A stretch of DNA of 64,000 nt from Roseomonas sp. GTDB lineage: Bacteria > Pseudomonadota > Alphaproteobacteria > Acetobacterales > Acetobacteraceae. A program made the position numbers and the translations under genes. This document shows positions 1 through 8,617 of this stretch, piece by piece (position 1 is the stretch's first letter; each line of letters starts with the position of its first letter). The stretch lies in NCBI GenBank assembly GCA_020249775.1, contig JADCFA010000009.1, positions 1 through 64,000 on the forward strand. The letters run 5' to 3'. A model generated the notes under the pieces. It saw nothing but the letters and a program-made list of their open reading frames with translations. It was not told the origin of the DNA and did no database searches.

Positions 1-81
1 AATCAGGCCACCCTTGGCGAATAAGTCCTGCGGCTCTCGCCCAGCCAGAAGCTGGTCCAGTAACGCTTTGTCGATTGCCAT
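1..81 (-). CDS. IS256-family transposase, N-terminal fragment (runs off the left edge)
   Basis: Only the first 27 codons are in the window. They read MAIDKALLDQLLAGREPQDL and onward to a Phe-Ala-Lys-Gly-Gly-Leu stretch, which is the usual N-terminus of IS256 (mutator-type, DDE) transposases. A GGAAGG box lies about 9 nt before the chosen ATG. Upstream in-frame ATGs at about 96 and 102 would add 5-7 residues, so the start is not certain. The rest of the gene lies outside the window, so whether it is intact cannot be judged. It abuts an IS3-type remnant, so this looks like one IS inserted into another. The family call rests on recognition of the N-terminus only. Confidence 0.6.
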   Translation of the reverse strand, partial: MAIDKALLDQLLAGREPQDLFAKGGLI

Positions 82-118
82 ATCGATGGGTCCTTCCATT
101 CCATCCATATGACCCCAG

Positions 119-191
119 GCACAAAATTACTGATAGGCCCGGTCCCGCTCCAGCAGGATGGTCTTGCGCGCACAAAATTACTGATAGGCCC
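119..191. repeat. 22-bp direct repeat at the IS junction, 51 bp apart
   Basis: Two identical copies beginning GCACAAAATTACTGATAGGC lie at 119-140 and 170-191. Their reverse complement sits just upstream of the IS256-type transposase start, where the terminal inverted repeat of that element should be. The outer copy supplies the premature stop that truncates the IS3 orfB. Two copies 51 bp apart suggest two successive insertion or partial-excision events. The terminal-repeat assignment is inference. Confidence 0.6.
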
Positions 192-441
192 CCCGATACA
201 GGCGATAAAGCTTCTTATGGTTCATCACCATACCCTTGCGTTCTAGCATGATACCAATGCGCCGATAGCCAAATCGGCGCCTCTGCTTGGCAATTTCATC
301 CATCTCATGGCGGATTTCCGGATGGTCCGGCAGGCATTCGCGCCGCACCGTCTTTGGATCAACACCGACCAGGAGGAAGGCATGGCGGCGCGAGAGTTCA
401 TGATCCCGCACCGCCTTCAGCGCTGCCTCCCGCCGCGCCAT
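178..441 (-). pseudogene. IS3-family transposase orfB, truncated after 87 codons
   Basis: The reading frame carries the N-terminal helper region of IS3-group OrfB, including the characteristic RRRFGYRRIGIMLERKG segment followed by LYRLYR. It stops at a TAA inside the 22-bp junction repeat, before the DDE catalytic core. It cannot encode an active transposase. It lies in the -1 frame relative to orfA. An A4 run at the end of orfA (GGGAAAACCC) would let a -1 shift fuse the two frames, as is usual for IS3 elements. Confidence 0.75.
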
Positions 442-449
442 CGGTGTCG

Positions 450-713
450 TCAGGGTTTTCCCAAAAGATCCTTCAAAACCGTATTATCCAGCATCGCTTC
501 CGCAAGCAGCCGCTTCAGCTTCAGGTTCTCATCTTCAAGCTGTCGCAAACGGCGCGCATCAGATACTTCAAGCCCACCAAACTTGGCCTTCAGCTTGTAG
601 AGCGTCGCAGGGCTCAGGCCGTACTTGCGACAGACATCCGCCGTCGCCAGCCCAGCCTCCTGCTCCTTCAGCATCCCAATGATCTGCGCCTCAGAAAATC
701 GACTTCTTCTCAG
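450..713 (-). CDS. IS3-family OrfA, helix-turn-helix transposase subunit
   Basis: The product is a small helix-turn-helix protein of the IS3/IS407 OrfA type. The segment TADVCRKYGLSPATLYKLK is the HTH, followed by a leucine-rich dimerisation helix ending in LKDLLGKP. An internal ATG lies at 674, but family-typical sequence (RRSRFSEAQIIG) is in frame upstream. I therefore extend it to a CTG at 711-713 preceded by AAGGAG; this start is inferred. With orfB truncated, the protein has no functional partner here. Confidence 0.6.
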   Translation of the reverse strand: MRRSRFSEAQIIGMLKEQEAGLATADVCRKYGLSPATLYKLKAKFGGLEVSDARRLRQLEDENLKLKRLLAEAMLDNTVLKDLLGKP

Positions 714-906
714 AGCATCTGCTCCTTCAAAAAATCGGGCAGACTCTACGTCAGAATGAGGGAGTTTTCGGGGGGCAGGTCAGCGTGAAACCCATCAGGA
801 CAGCAACGGCCGACCATCATTCTCAGACAGGTACCTATCCCCTGTGGTGGCCGGTTGCTGCACGCCGCCGTCCGAAACCGAGGGCAGCGATCAGACCAGC
901 AGCTGT

Positions 907-2013
907 TCAGGGATTGCTTGTCACATCGTCACCGCCGCGCCAGGCCTTCAGCAACCCATGCGCCACGGCGAGCAAGGCGGGGCCGATGAATAGCCCCAAA
1001 AAGCCAAAGGCAATCAGCCCGCCAAAGACGCCAAGAATGATCAGCGACAGCGGCATTTCACTGCTGCGTTTAATGAGCAAGGGCCGCGCGATATTGTCGC
1101 TGCCCGAGACCATGATCAGCCCCCAAAGACCCATGAAAATCGCCCAGGCGAGCTGGCCTTCGCTGTAGAGCCAAGCCGCCGCGCCAAGCCAGGAAACCAC
1201 CACCAGCGGCCCAAGAACTTGACTGATCGAAAAGATCAGCGTCAGGAAGGAAATCACGCCAACCCCTGGCACGCCGGCCATGGCAAGGCCGATCCCCATC
1301 AGTACCGCCTGGATGATCCCAGTGCCGACAATGCCCCAAGCCACGCCACGCACGGCGCCTTCGGCGGCCGCCACGGCATTGCGCCCCGTCTCCCCGGCCA
1401 ATCGCCCGGCGATATCATTCACCTCATGCGCAAGCTTGTCGCCACTGACCCAAAAAGCAGTGGCCACAATCAGCGCAAGCAGGATTTGCACCACGCTCGC
1501 CGCCGCGGCCTGACCGATATCCACCAAAAGGCTAGTGATGCGGCCCGCATAAGGCGCGAGCAATTCCGAAAAATCACCCTGCACATGCAGCAATTGCGGC
1601 CACCAATTGCTGACCATATTGCCAATAAGCGGCAGCCCCGAAAGCCAAGTCGGTGGCGCCTCTGGCAGGCCGGCAAGCAGTTCGCGCGCAACTTTTGACG
1701 CATGCGCGATTTGGCTGCCCAATTCAGGTGTGAGCGCCAGCGCCGGAACAGCAAGAGAAAGGATGAGCACCAGCAGCATAAGCGTTGCGGCAATGCCGCG
1801 CGGGATGCCGCGGTTCACCATCGCATCGCGCAGCGGCCAGGTGCCGATGGCGATGAAGCCCCCGAAAGCTATGGCCAGGCCAAATGGTTCCAATACGCGA
1901 ATGACGCCATAGAGCAGCAGCGCTAGCAGTAGCAGAACCGCCGCCCTTTCGGCGAGCATGGCGGTTTGCGTATGGCGGCTTGGCTTTGCCCCGGGCGACT
2001 CGTCATTTGGCAT
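907..2013 (-). CDS. AI-2E family (PerM/TqsA-type) permease
   Basis: The 368-residue protein has about eight hydrophobic segments and the family-typical long amphipathic middle part. Family members export or exchange small molecules (autoinducer-2 in TqsA, Na+/Li+ in others) across the inner membrane; the substrate here cannot be told. I chose the ATG at 2013 because AGGAG stands 7 nt upstream and the residues before it are non-family, Arg-rich sequence. It lies 79 bp downstream of the response regulator gene on the same strand, so co-transcription with the two-component pair is possible. Confidence 0.8.
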   Translation of the reverse strand: MPNDESPGAKPSRHTQTAMLAERAAVLLLLALLLYGVIRVLEPFGLAIAFGGFIAIGTWPLRDAMVNRGIPRGIAATLMLLVLILSLAVPALALTPELGSQIAHASKVARELLAGLPEAPPTWLSGLPLIGNMVSNWWPQLLHVQGDFSELLAPYAGRITSLLVDIGQAAAASVVQILLALIVATAFWVSGDKLAHEVNDIAGRLAGETGRNAVAAAEGAVRGVAWGIVGTGIIQAVLMGIGLAMAGVPGVGVISFLTLIFSISQVLGPLVVVSWLGAAAWLYSEGQLAWAIFMGLWGLIMVSGSDNIARPLLIKRSSEMPLSLIILGVFGGLIAFGFLGLFIGPALLAVAHGLLKAWRGGDDVTSNP

Positions 2014-2092
2014 GGGTTGCTCCTGCACCCATAACCAAGCACATCGCCACCCCAGAGGGAAAGCGCGGCGGCAGCTTGCCGAAGGGCGCCCT

Positions 2093-2854
2093 TCAGGCCG
2101 GGGCGCCGCCCATGGCGCTTCGCTTGATGGGGGCAACGCCGCCGGCAAGGCTATGGCGCGCCTTGACCCTTTCTTCCTGCGATGAAATCGCCATTTCAAT
2201 TTCGATCAAGGCCTGTTCAACCCGCTCAATATCCGTGTCTTGATCATGGAGTTGACTGACCAGATCGGCCGCGTAGTGCAGGCCAAGGGTCAGGCAGCCT
2301 GTATGCAAACCCTTCACCCGGCCAACCATATCCTGCACTTCTTGCAGATTCTTGGACCGGCGCAGATCACGCGCAAAGACCGCGCATTGTCCGCGCAGGG
2401 AATAGAGGTAGGTCATCAACTGATCAGGAGCGATATTGAGCCTGTTCAGTGTTGCGGGCGGTGGTTCGGCAATGCGCTCCCAAGCCGTATTCAGGATTTT
2501 TTGCAGCGAACCGCGTGCTTCCCGTGCATGGAAGGGCTTGATGATGTAGTGGCTGATGCCAAGCGTCACCGCTTGCTTCACCGTATCAAGATCAGCCGCG
2601 GCCGTGACCAATACGAAGGGGATGTCCCTGAAGCGCGGCGAAGAACGCACGCGCTTCAGCAAATCAATGCCCGAAAGCCGTGGCATCTGGACATCGCAGC
2701 AACAGATCATGGGTGCCGGGCCCATTTCCATCTGTTCCCAGGCATCCTGGCCATCCACCGCTTCAACCACCTTCAATTCGATGAAGCTCCGCATGAGATC
2801 GGCCAAGGCCATGCGCGAAACAACATCATCATCAACCACAAGCGCTCTCATCAC
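2093..2854 (-). CDS. Response regulator: receiver domain plus unknown helical domain
   Basis: Residues 1-115 form a CheY-like receiver: acidic pair D8-D10, phosphoacceptor D54 in CDVQMPRLSG, T84, and K106 in the IKPF motif. Residues about 125-253 are helical and match no DNA-binding or enzymatic output I recognise. A stretch (VKGLHTGCLTLG, about residues 176-187) faintly recalls an HPt four-helix bundle but lacks an H-x-x-K-G histidine. The ATG overlaps the stop of the upstream hybrid kinase by 4 nt, so the kinase is its likely partner. Output is unknown; it could act by protein contact. Confidence 0.85.
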   Translation of the reverse strand: MMRALVVDDDVVSRMALADLMRSFIELKVVEAVDGQDAWEQMEMGPAPMICCCDVQMPRLSGIDLLKRVRSSPRFRDIPFVLVTAAADLDTVKQAVTLGISHYIIKPFHAREARGSLQKILNTAWERIAEPPPATLNRLNIAPDQLMTYLYSLRGQCAVFARDLRRSKNLQEVQDMVGRVKGLHTGCLTLGLHYAADLVSQLHDQDTDIERVEQALIEIEMAISSQEERVKARHSLAGGVAPIKRSAMGGAPA

Positions 2855-5244
2855 ACGGTCCCCTTTGCTATGTCGTTCAGCATGTCAAGGAAACTCGGCA
2901 TTTCCTTCGCAATGGTTTGCCAATCTTCGCAATCGGCGGCTTTTTCCAGTTTGCTGCTCATGTCTTGCAATGGGCCGCCGGGCCAAATGTAACCGGCGCT
3001 GCCCTTCAAACTATGGAAGATATTCGACAAGGATGGTGCGTCCCTTCTTGCATAGGCGTCCGCTAGCGCCTTCAGTCGCGGTGAAAGATCCGCGCGAAAG
3101 GCCTGAAGCAGCCTTTCCCGCAGATCCGGACGCTTTTCCTCATCCCCGTCTTTGCGGGGCGCAATGTGGCTCGGCGCGATGCTGCCCATGGAAGGTTCAG
3201 TTCCACCAAAGAGCCTCTCGAGCGCCTCTGTGCCACCCTGCACCAAGGGAAGCAGCGCCGCCCCTGCTGCAAGGCGGGCGTCAATCACCTGTGCCAGGCT
3301 CTGGTGAAGCAAGCCTTCATCAACAGGTTTCGCCAGAAAATCATCCGCACCGCAGGACAGGTAGAATTGCCTGTTTTCATCACCCGCATTGGCGGTCAAC
3401 ATGATGATGCGAATTTTCGGATCGGGAATGTAAAACTTGCCGTCGCCACCAGCGCGAATGAGCCGGATGGCGGTTGCGCCATCCATTTCCGGCATGCGTC
3501 CATCCATTAAAATGACGTCATAGCTGCGCAGCGGCAAGGCTTCCAGCGCCTTGCGACCATTCTCCACAATCTCTATCCGATGGCCCATTTCCTCAACCAG
3601 GCCTTGGATGATAATTTGGTTCGGCAGGAAATCCTCGGCGTAAAGAACGTTCAATTGGTGGGAATGCGGCGTGAGGATGGTGGGCAGGATATTTGCGGGC
3701 GCCGTGCCGGTTCCGAGGGGAACGACAAAAGTAAAGCAGCTTCCCTGTCCGGGGGCGCTCGTCAGGCTGATATCCCCCTGCATAAGGTCAACAAGCTGTT
3801 TGCATATGGCAAGACCGAGGCCCGTGCCACCGAAGCGCCTGGTAGTGGATGCATCCACTTGCATGAATTTCTGGAACAGCTTCTTCTGCGCTTCTGGCTG
3901 AATGCCGACGCCGCTATCCTTAACGTCAAAGCGAATGTGATTTATATCTGCCATCTGGCGTTCGAGCGTGACGCCAAGCGAAACGCCACCCTTGTCAGTG
4001 AATTTGATGCCATTGCCGATCAGGTTGAGCATGATCTGCTTCAGCCGTGCCGGATCACCGATCAGCGTATCGGGGACCGCTTCATCTATGCTAATGTCAA
4101 GTGCAATATTCTTTGCCGCGGCGCGTTCCATCAACAGGCTGCCGCTTTCCGAGACAAGATGCCGCAGCGAAAAATCAACGTTTTCCAGCAGAAGTTTACT
4201 AGCCTCAATTTTAGAAAAATCGAGAATATCATTGAGCAGATCGAGCAGAAACTCCGCATTGGTCTGCGCCATTTCAAGATGCTTGCGGGTCTTTTCCTTG
4301 AGGTCGGCATCACGCAAGGCCAGTTTTTGCATACCGATCACCGCTGAAAGCGGTGTGCGTATCTCATGGCTGACCATGGCAAGAAAATCGCTTTTTATGC
4401 GGCTTGCATTTTCGGTCGCTTCCTTCGCCGAAATGGTTTCCGCCAAGCCATTCCAGACATCCTGTTCAAGGGCCTTGCGCGCAGTAATATCCTCAAGGAT
4501 ACAAAGACAGGCATTTTCCGCCCCCGGCTGATTGATGCGCGAAATCCTGACACTCAGCCAAATAAGTGAGCCATCGTCATTTTCAAATTCGGTTTCCACA
4601 TAATCCTGGCTGCCTTCACCCGCATCGCCCCATACGATTTCCATGTAGTGATCATAGGCCTGTTTGGAAGAAAGAACCCGAAAGATAGGTTCGCCGATCA
4701 GGTTTGGCGCAGGGGTTGCGAGGATCTCGGTGAGTTTGGGATTTGCCTGGGTGATGAAACCGGCACTGACCATCATCAGCCCAAGGGGGACGGAATCAAA
4801 ATATGCGTGATCCCTTTGGATCAGCGTAATGAAGGTCTCAAACCGCCGATTTGCAGCGATCTGTTGAAGCCCGTCACTGCTGTCGGTCGCGTCTTCCAGG
4901 TTTACGACCACCACCCGGCCCTCGCGCGAGGGATCCAATGCGCCGTGAAGAAGAATGACCTGCGTTCCAGCCGAGGTCTGGCGCAGCAATTCAAGCGAGA
5001 CCTGCTGTTTTTGGGTCAGTATATCTTCGAAGGCAATGGCCAATTTGTTTCGATTGGGCTTGTCGAACAGGCCGCTGAATTCGGTCTCGTTTTTTGGCGC
5101 CGCCGTCGGTGCCAGTCGTAGAAGGGCTAGCGCACCGGGCGAAAGATGCAGTTGATCATTATCTGTGTCCCATTCAAGCCAGGCATTCCCCTCCGAACCG
5201 GACATGGGCGCTGCTTGCGGGTGTGCGGGCAAGGCAATCGTCAT
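2851..5244 (-). CDS. Soluble hybrid sensor histidine kinase (PAS-HisKA-HATPase-REC-HPt)
   Basis: The 797-residue protein has no membrane segment. A poorly conserved N-terminus (1-135) is followed by a PAS domain (about 145-255), HisKA with H293 in MVSHEIRTPL, and HATPase_c (N-box N407/N411, G1 DSGVGI 443-448, G2 GGTGLGL 472-478). A receiver (D581 in LMDGRMPEMDG, K639) and a C-terminal HPt (H744 in FHSLKGSAG) complete it. All modules of a His-Asp-His phosphorelay are therefore in one chain. The final Asp is probably on the regulator encoded immediately downstream (4-nt overlap). A GGAAG box precedes the ATG. The signal sensed is presumably cytoplasmic and is unknown. Confidence 0.92.
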   Translation of the reverse strand: MTIALPAHPQAAPMSGSEGNAWLEWDTDNDQLHLSPGALALLRLAPTAAPKNETEFSGLFDKPNRNKLAIAFEDILTQKQQVSLELLRQTSAGTQVILLHGALDPSREGRVVVVNLEDATDSSDGLQQIAANRRFETFITLIQRDHAYFDSVPLGLMMVSAGFITQANPKLTEILATPAPNLIGEPIFRVLSSKQAYDHYMEIVWGDAGEGSQDYVETEFENDDGSLIWLSVRISRINQPGAENACLCILEDITARKALEQDVWNGLAETISAKEATENASRIKSDFLAMVSHEIRTPLSAVIGMQKLALRDADLKEKTRKHLEMAQTNAEFLLDLLNDILDFSKIEASKLLLENVDFSLRHLVSESGSLLMERAAAKNIALDISIDEAVPDTLIGDPARLKQIMLNLIGNGIKFTDKGGVSLGVTLERQMADINHIRFDVKDSGVGIQPEAQKKLFQKFMQVDASTTRRFGGTGLGLAICKQLVDLMQGDISLTSAPGQGSCFTFVVPLGTGTAPANILPTILTPHSHQLNVLYAEDFLPNQIIIQGLVEEMGHRIEIVENGRKALEALPLRSYDVILMDGRMPEMDGATAIRLIRAGGDGKFYIPDPKIRIIMLTANAGDENRQFYLSCGADDFLAKPVDEGLLHQSLAQVIDARLAAGAALLPLVQGGTEALERLFGGTEPSMGSIAPSHIAPRKDGDEEKRPDLRERLLQAFRADLSPRLKALADAYARRDAPSLSNIFHSLKGSAGYIWPGGPLQDMSSKLEKAADCEDWQTIAKEMPSFLDMLNDIAKGTV

Positions 5245-5620
5245 GGCATGCTTCCTACGCCAAAGGCACTAAACAAAAATGACCAGTGAAGCGGCGCGGC
5301 GTGCCGTAGCCCCGCGGCCTTGGCATCTTCCCCATGACGTTTTCGAAGCGGGTTGCTGTTGCGCAGGCTTGATTAGGGATGACACAGATGTGGCGCGTGG
5401 CATTTGGGCAATTGATTGGGACCAAAAAGGCGCGGCGATCATCGACGGGCACTAGCTCTGTATCGGAGGGAATTGCAGTCTATTCGAGCGGGGGTGAACC
5501 GCCCCTTAACACAACCACTCGCCCGGCCGTTAAACCAAGCCCGGCCCGTGTGGTTTTGCCGCTTGACCTGGCCTGAATGAGGGGTGACGTTATCAATTCA
5601 GAAATCTTTTGGGGGCGGCG
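5245..5620. other. Intergenic region between divergent genes, no gene seen
   Basis: About 375 bp separate the hybrid kinase (minus) from the binding protein (plus). A 65-codon open frame at 5379-5576 has no recognisable family, no ribosome-binding site and biased composition, so I do not call it. The region must hold the two divergent promoters, but no confident -35/-10 pair can be assigned by eye. Confidence 0.4.
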
Positions 5621-7189
5621 ATGGGCTCTTTCAGAACGATGATGCTGGCGGCCGGTTTGCTGGCGTTATGGGCGGCGCCCTCGGACGCGCAGCGCAACCT
5701 GACCATCGGCGCGCAATCAGCGCCTTCGGGCATGGACCCGCACTACCATTCCTCCAATCCCAATAACGCCATTTTGCGGCAGATTTTCGAAACACTGGTG
5801 GATTTCGATACATCCGGGCGGCTTATCCCGCGGCTGGCGGAATCCTGGCGCGCCATTGATGACCTCACCTGGGAATTCCGGCTGCGCGATGGCGTGAAAT
5901 TCCATGACGGCACACCCTTGTCGGCGGAGGATATCGCCTTTTCCTATGCGCGCGTGCCGACCATTACGAATAGCCCCGGCCCCTTCACACCCTTTGTGCG
6001 CAGCATCGCCGCGATCGAAATTCCGGAACCGCGCCGCGTTTTGATCAGAACCAAGGAACCGAACCCCTTCTTGGATTGGGACCTTTCCGCCATTATGATC
6101 CTTTCGCGCAGCCTGCATGCGAATGCGACATTAGGCGATTTCAATGCGGGCCGGGCCATGATCGGCACCGGCGCTTATCGGCATGTCAGCTACACGCAGG
6201 GCGAAAGGCATGAGATCATTCGCAACCCTGCCTATTGGGGCGAAGCGCAGCCATGGGAAAGGGTGGTGACGCGTTTCATCAGCAATGCTGGTTCGCGCGT
6301 TGCCACGCTGCTTTCTGGCGATGTGGATTTGATTGATTTCGTCCCGGTGCAGGATGTGCAACGCCTGACAAATGATGCGCGGCTTTCGGTCTTTGGTGTT
6401 GCCAGCAATGGCACTGCCTATCTTTTCCCTGATGCGGCGCGTGATCCTTCACCCTTTGTCACCGACAAGCAGGGCCGGCTTCTGGAACGCAACCCCTTGC
6501 GCGATGCGCGGGTGCGCCGCGCGCTATCCCTTGCCATCAATCGGCAGGGCATTGTTGATCGGTTGCTGATGGGCCAGGGCATGCCGGCGGAACAATTCGC
6601 CGCACCCGCCGTGGCCGATCGCGCGCCCAATATGCCGCCGCCACGCTATGATTTGGATCAGGCGCGCGCGCTGCTGCGTGAAGCGGGTTATCCGGATGGC
6701 TTTCGCATCACGCTCCATAGCCCCAATGGCTGGTTCGCATCTGATACGGATGTGGCGCAGGCCATCGCTCAGGGCTGGACCAGGCTTGGCATCGAAACGC
6801 GGGTGGAGGTCCTGCCGCCCGCCAATCTTTTCACCCGCGCGACCGCGCGGGAGTTTTCGATGTTCATGACCACCTATACCTCCTCCATCGCTGCCAATAC
6901 GCTTCGGCAAGTTCTCATGACGCGCAATAGCGAAACTGGCGCCGGCCCCTTCAACCGCCAGCATTATTCAAACCCCGCCATGGATGCGCCCTTGGCGGAA
7001 GCGCTCCGCACCATGGATACCGGGCGACGCAATGCGCTGACCGCCGAGGCGATGCGGATCGGCATGGAAGATGTCGGCGTTATGCCGATTTTCTACCTCA
7101 AGGTTTCCTGGGCGGGGCTCAGGAACAAGGTGAAGTATGATGCCTCGCCTTCCTGGTATACCAATGCGCTGCTGGCGAGCCCGCCCTGA
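5621..7189 (+). CDS. ABC-transporter substrate-binding protein, family 5 (peptide/nickel/glutathione type)
   Basis: This is a periplasmic solute receptor of the SBP_bac_5 family (OppA/DppA-like, about 520 residues, normal length). A signal peptide covers roughly the first 23 residues (FRTMMLAAGLLALWAAPSDA, then Gln). Family landmarks follow: the LTIGAQSAPSGMDPHYH start of domain I, a GVKFHDGTPLSAEDIAFS segment, and a VRRALSLAINRQGIVDRLL helix. I chose the ATG at 5621; a TTG at 5609 would add four residues. No permease or ATPase gene is nearby, so it is an orphan receptor that must use a transporter encoded elsewhere. It is followed by an M20 hydrolase, which suggests peptide or acyl-amino-acid use. 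Confidence 0.88.
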   Translation: MGSFRTMMLAAGLLALWAAPSDAQRNLTIGAQSAPSGMDPHYHSSNPNNAILRQIFETLVDFDTSGRLIPRLAESWRAIDDLTWEFRLRDGVKFHDGTPLSAEDIAFSYARVPTITNSPGPFTPFVRSIAAIEIPEPRRVLIRTKEPNPFLDWDLSAIMILSRSLHANATLGDFNAGRAMIGTGAYRHVSYTQGERHEIIRNPAYWGEAQPWERVVTRFISNAGSRVATLLSGDVDLIDFVPVQDVQRLTNDARLSVFGVASNGTAYLFPDAARDPSPFVTDKQGRLLERNPLRDARVRRALSLAINRQGIVDRLLMGQGMPAEQFAAPAVADRAPNMPPPRYDLDQARALLREAGYPDGFRITLHSPNGWFASDTDVAQAIAQGWTRLGIETRVEVLPPANLFTRATAREFSMFMTTYTSSIAANTLRQVLMTRNSETGAGPFNRQHYSNPAMDAPLAEALRTMDTGRRNALTAEAMRIGMEDVGVMPIFYLKVSWAGLRNKVKYDASPSWYTNALLASPP

Positions 7190-7227
7190 ACGCGGCATGA
7201 CAAACACGCACAGGAAAGAATGATAGC

Positions 7228-8508
7228 ATGGCCGATAGCCAAGCAATGGCGCACATCTTCGCCGCCATAGACGCGAATTTCGACAAGCAGGTTCAATTCC
7301 TGGCGGAGCTGGTGCGCTTCCCCAGCCTGCGCGGCCGCGAAGCGCCTTTGCAGGATTGGTTCGCGCGCCAGATGGCCACGCGCGGCTATGCGGTGGACCG
7401 CTACACGCTTGCCGATGTGCCGCCACATCCCAAAATGGCGCCGATGGTGGAATGTGATCCGACCAATAGCGTGCAAGTGGTGGCAGCCTATCGCGCGCAG
7501 AACCCCACTGGCCGCAGCCTGATCCTGCAAGGCCATATTGATGTGGTGCCGGAAGGCCCCCCCGATATGTGGACCCATCCGCCCTATGCCGCCGTGATCC
7601 GCGATGGCTGGATGTATGGCCGGGGCGCGCATGATATGAAATCGGGTGTTGCCTGCATGGTCTATGCCATGGATGCCATTCGCGATGCCGGCTTTGAACC
7701 TGCCGCCGATGTCTATGTGGAAACCGTGACCGAGGAAGAAAGCACCGGCAATGGTGCGCTTTCCACCCTGCTGCGCGGTTACCGTGCTGACGCCGCGCTG
7801 GTGCCGGAACCAACGGGCCACACCATCACCCGCAGCCAAACCGGCACTATCTGGTTTCGGCTGCGCGTGCGCGGCATTCCTGTGCATGTCGCGGTGGCAC
7901 AGGATGGCAGCAATGCCATCATGTCCGCCTATGTGCTGATCCAGGCGCTATACGAATATACCCGCAAATTGAACGAGGCTGCGCGGTCCAGCACCTGGTA
8001 TGCCGACATCAAGGACCCGATCAAATTCAACCCCGGCATTATTCGCGGCGGTGATTGGGCATCTTCCACCCCCGCCTGGTGTGAGGTGGATTGTCGCATC
8101 GGCCTTGTGCCCGGCACCACCCCCGAACAGGCCATGGCCGGGATTGAAGCGACCGTGCGCGCCGCCGCGAAGGGTAATGGCTTCCTCGCCAATAACCCGC
8201 CCGAGATCGTCTGGACCGGCTTTCAGACGGACCCTTATGTGCTTGAGCCAGGCAGCGAGGCCGAGGCCGTTTTGGCCGCCGCCCATGCCGCGGTCCATGG
8301 TGGCAGCCTGCCGGAACGGCGCACTACGGCGGTGAATGACACACGCTATTACGGGCTTTACTTCGATATCCCCGGGCTTTGCTATGGCCCGAAGGGGGAG
8401 GGGGCGCATGCCTTTGATGAGCGGACCTCGATCGAGGATTTGCGCAAATGCACGCGCACGATTGCCACCTTTATCGCTGATTGGTGCGGGGTCAGGCCGC
8501 GCGGCTAA
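7228..8508 (+). CDS. M20-family metallohydrolase (ArgE/DapE/ACY1-like deacylase)
   Basis: The 426-residue enzyme belongs to the two-zinc M20 amidohydrolases that cleave N-acyl amino acids or dipeptides. Metal-site motifs are present: H103 and D105 in LQGHIDVVPEG, D136 in GRGAHDMKSG, and the general-base pair E169-E170 in VTEEEST. A GEGAHAFDE segment near the C-terminus carries the last histidine. It has no signal peptide, so it is cytoplasmic. The gene starts 38 bp after the binding protein, and the pair plausibly forms an uptake-and-cleavage unit. The exact substrate cannot be read from the sequence. Confidence 0.88.
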   Translation: MADSQAMAHIFAAIDANFDKQVQFLAELVRFPSLRGREAPLQDWFARQMATRGYAVDRYTLADVPPHPKMAPMVECDPTNSVQVVAAYRAQNPTGRSLILQGHIDVVPEGPPDMWTHPPYAAVIRDGWMYGRGAHDMKSGVACMVYAMDAIRDAGFEPAADVYVETVTEEESTGNGALSTLLRGYRADAALVPEPTGHTITRSQTGTIWFRLRVRGIPVHVAVAQDGSNAIMSAYVLIQALYEYTRKLNEAARSSTWYADIKDPIKFNPGIIRGGDWASSTPAWCEVDCRIGLVPGTTPEQAMAGIEATVRAAAKGNGFLANNPPEIVWTGFQTDPYVLEPGSEAEAVLAAAHAAVHGGSLPERRTTAVNDTRYYGLYFDIPGLCYGPKGEGAHAFDERTSIEDLRKCTRTIATFIADWCGVRPRG

Positions 8509-8617
8509 ACTTGGCGGGGGGCGCTAAGAAAGGGCTTGGCCTTGGGTCCGGCAGCGGTCATGTTATAGGAGTGTGGCTGGCGCAATCCGGCTTCCTGAAC
8601 CTATGGGAGACAGAAGA

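Larger units (their letters stand above)
1..782 (-). mobile_element. Nested insertion-sequence remnant (IS256 end inside an IS3-family element)
   Basis: Positions 178-713 carry orfA and the beginning of orfB of an IS3-family (IS407-like) element on the minus strand. The probable outer end is near 782, where the minus strand starts TGACCTGCCCCCCGAAAACT. orfB is cut off after about 87 codons, at the point where a 22-bp sequence occurs twice (119-140 and 170-191) and an IS256-type transposase begins. I infer that an IS256-type element inserted into, and destroyed, the IS3 element. The right-hand part of the IS256 element would lie left of this window. Confidence 0.6.

Noticed and set aside
5379-5576. 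65-codon open frame between divergent genes
   Set aside because: No ribosome site, no recognisable domain, and low-complexity composition.
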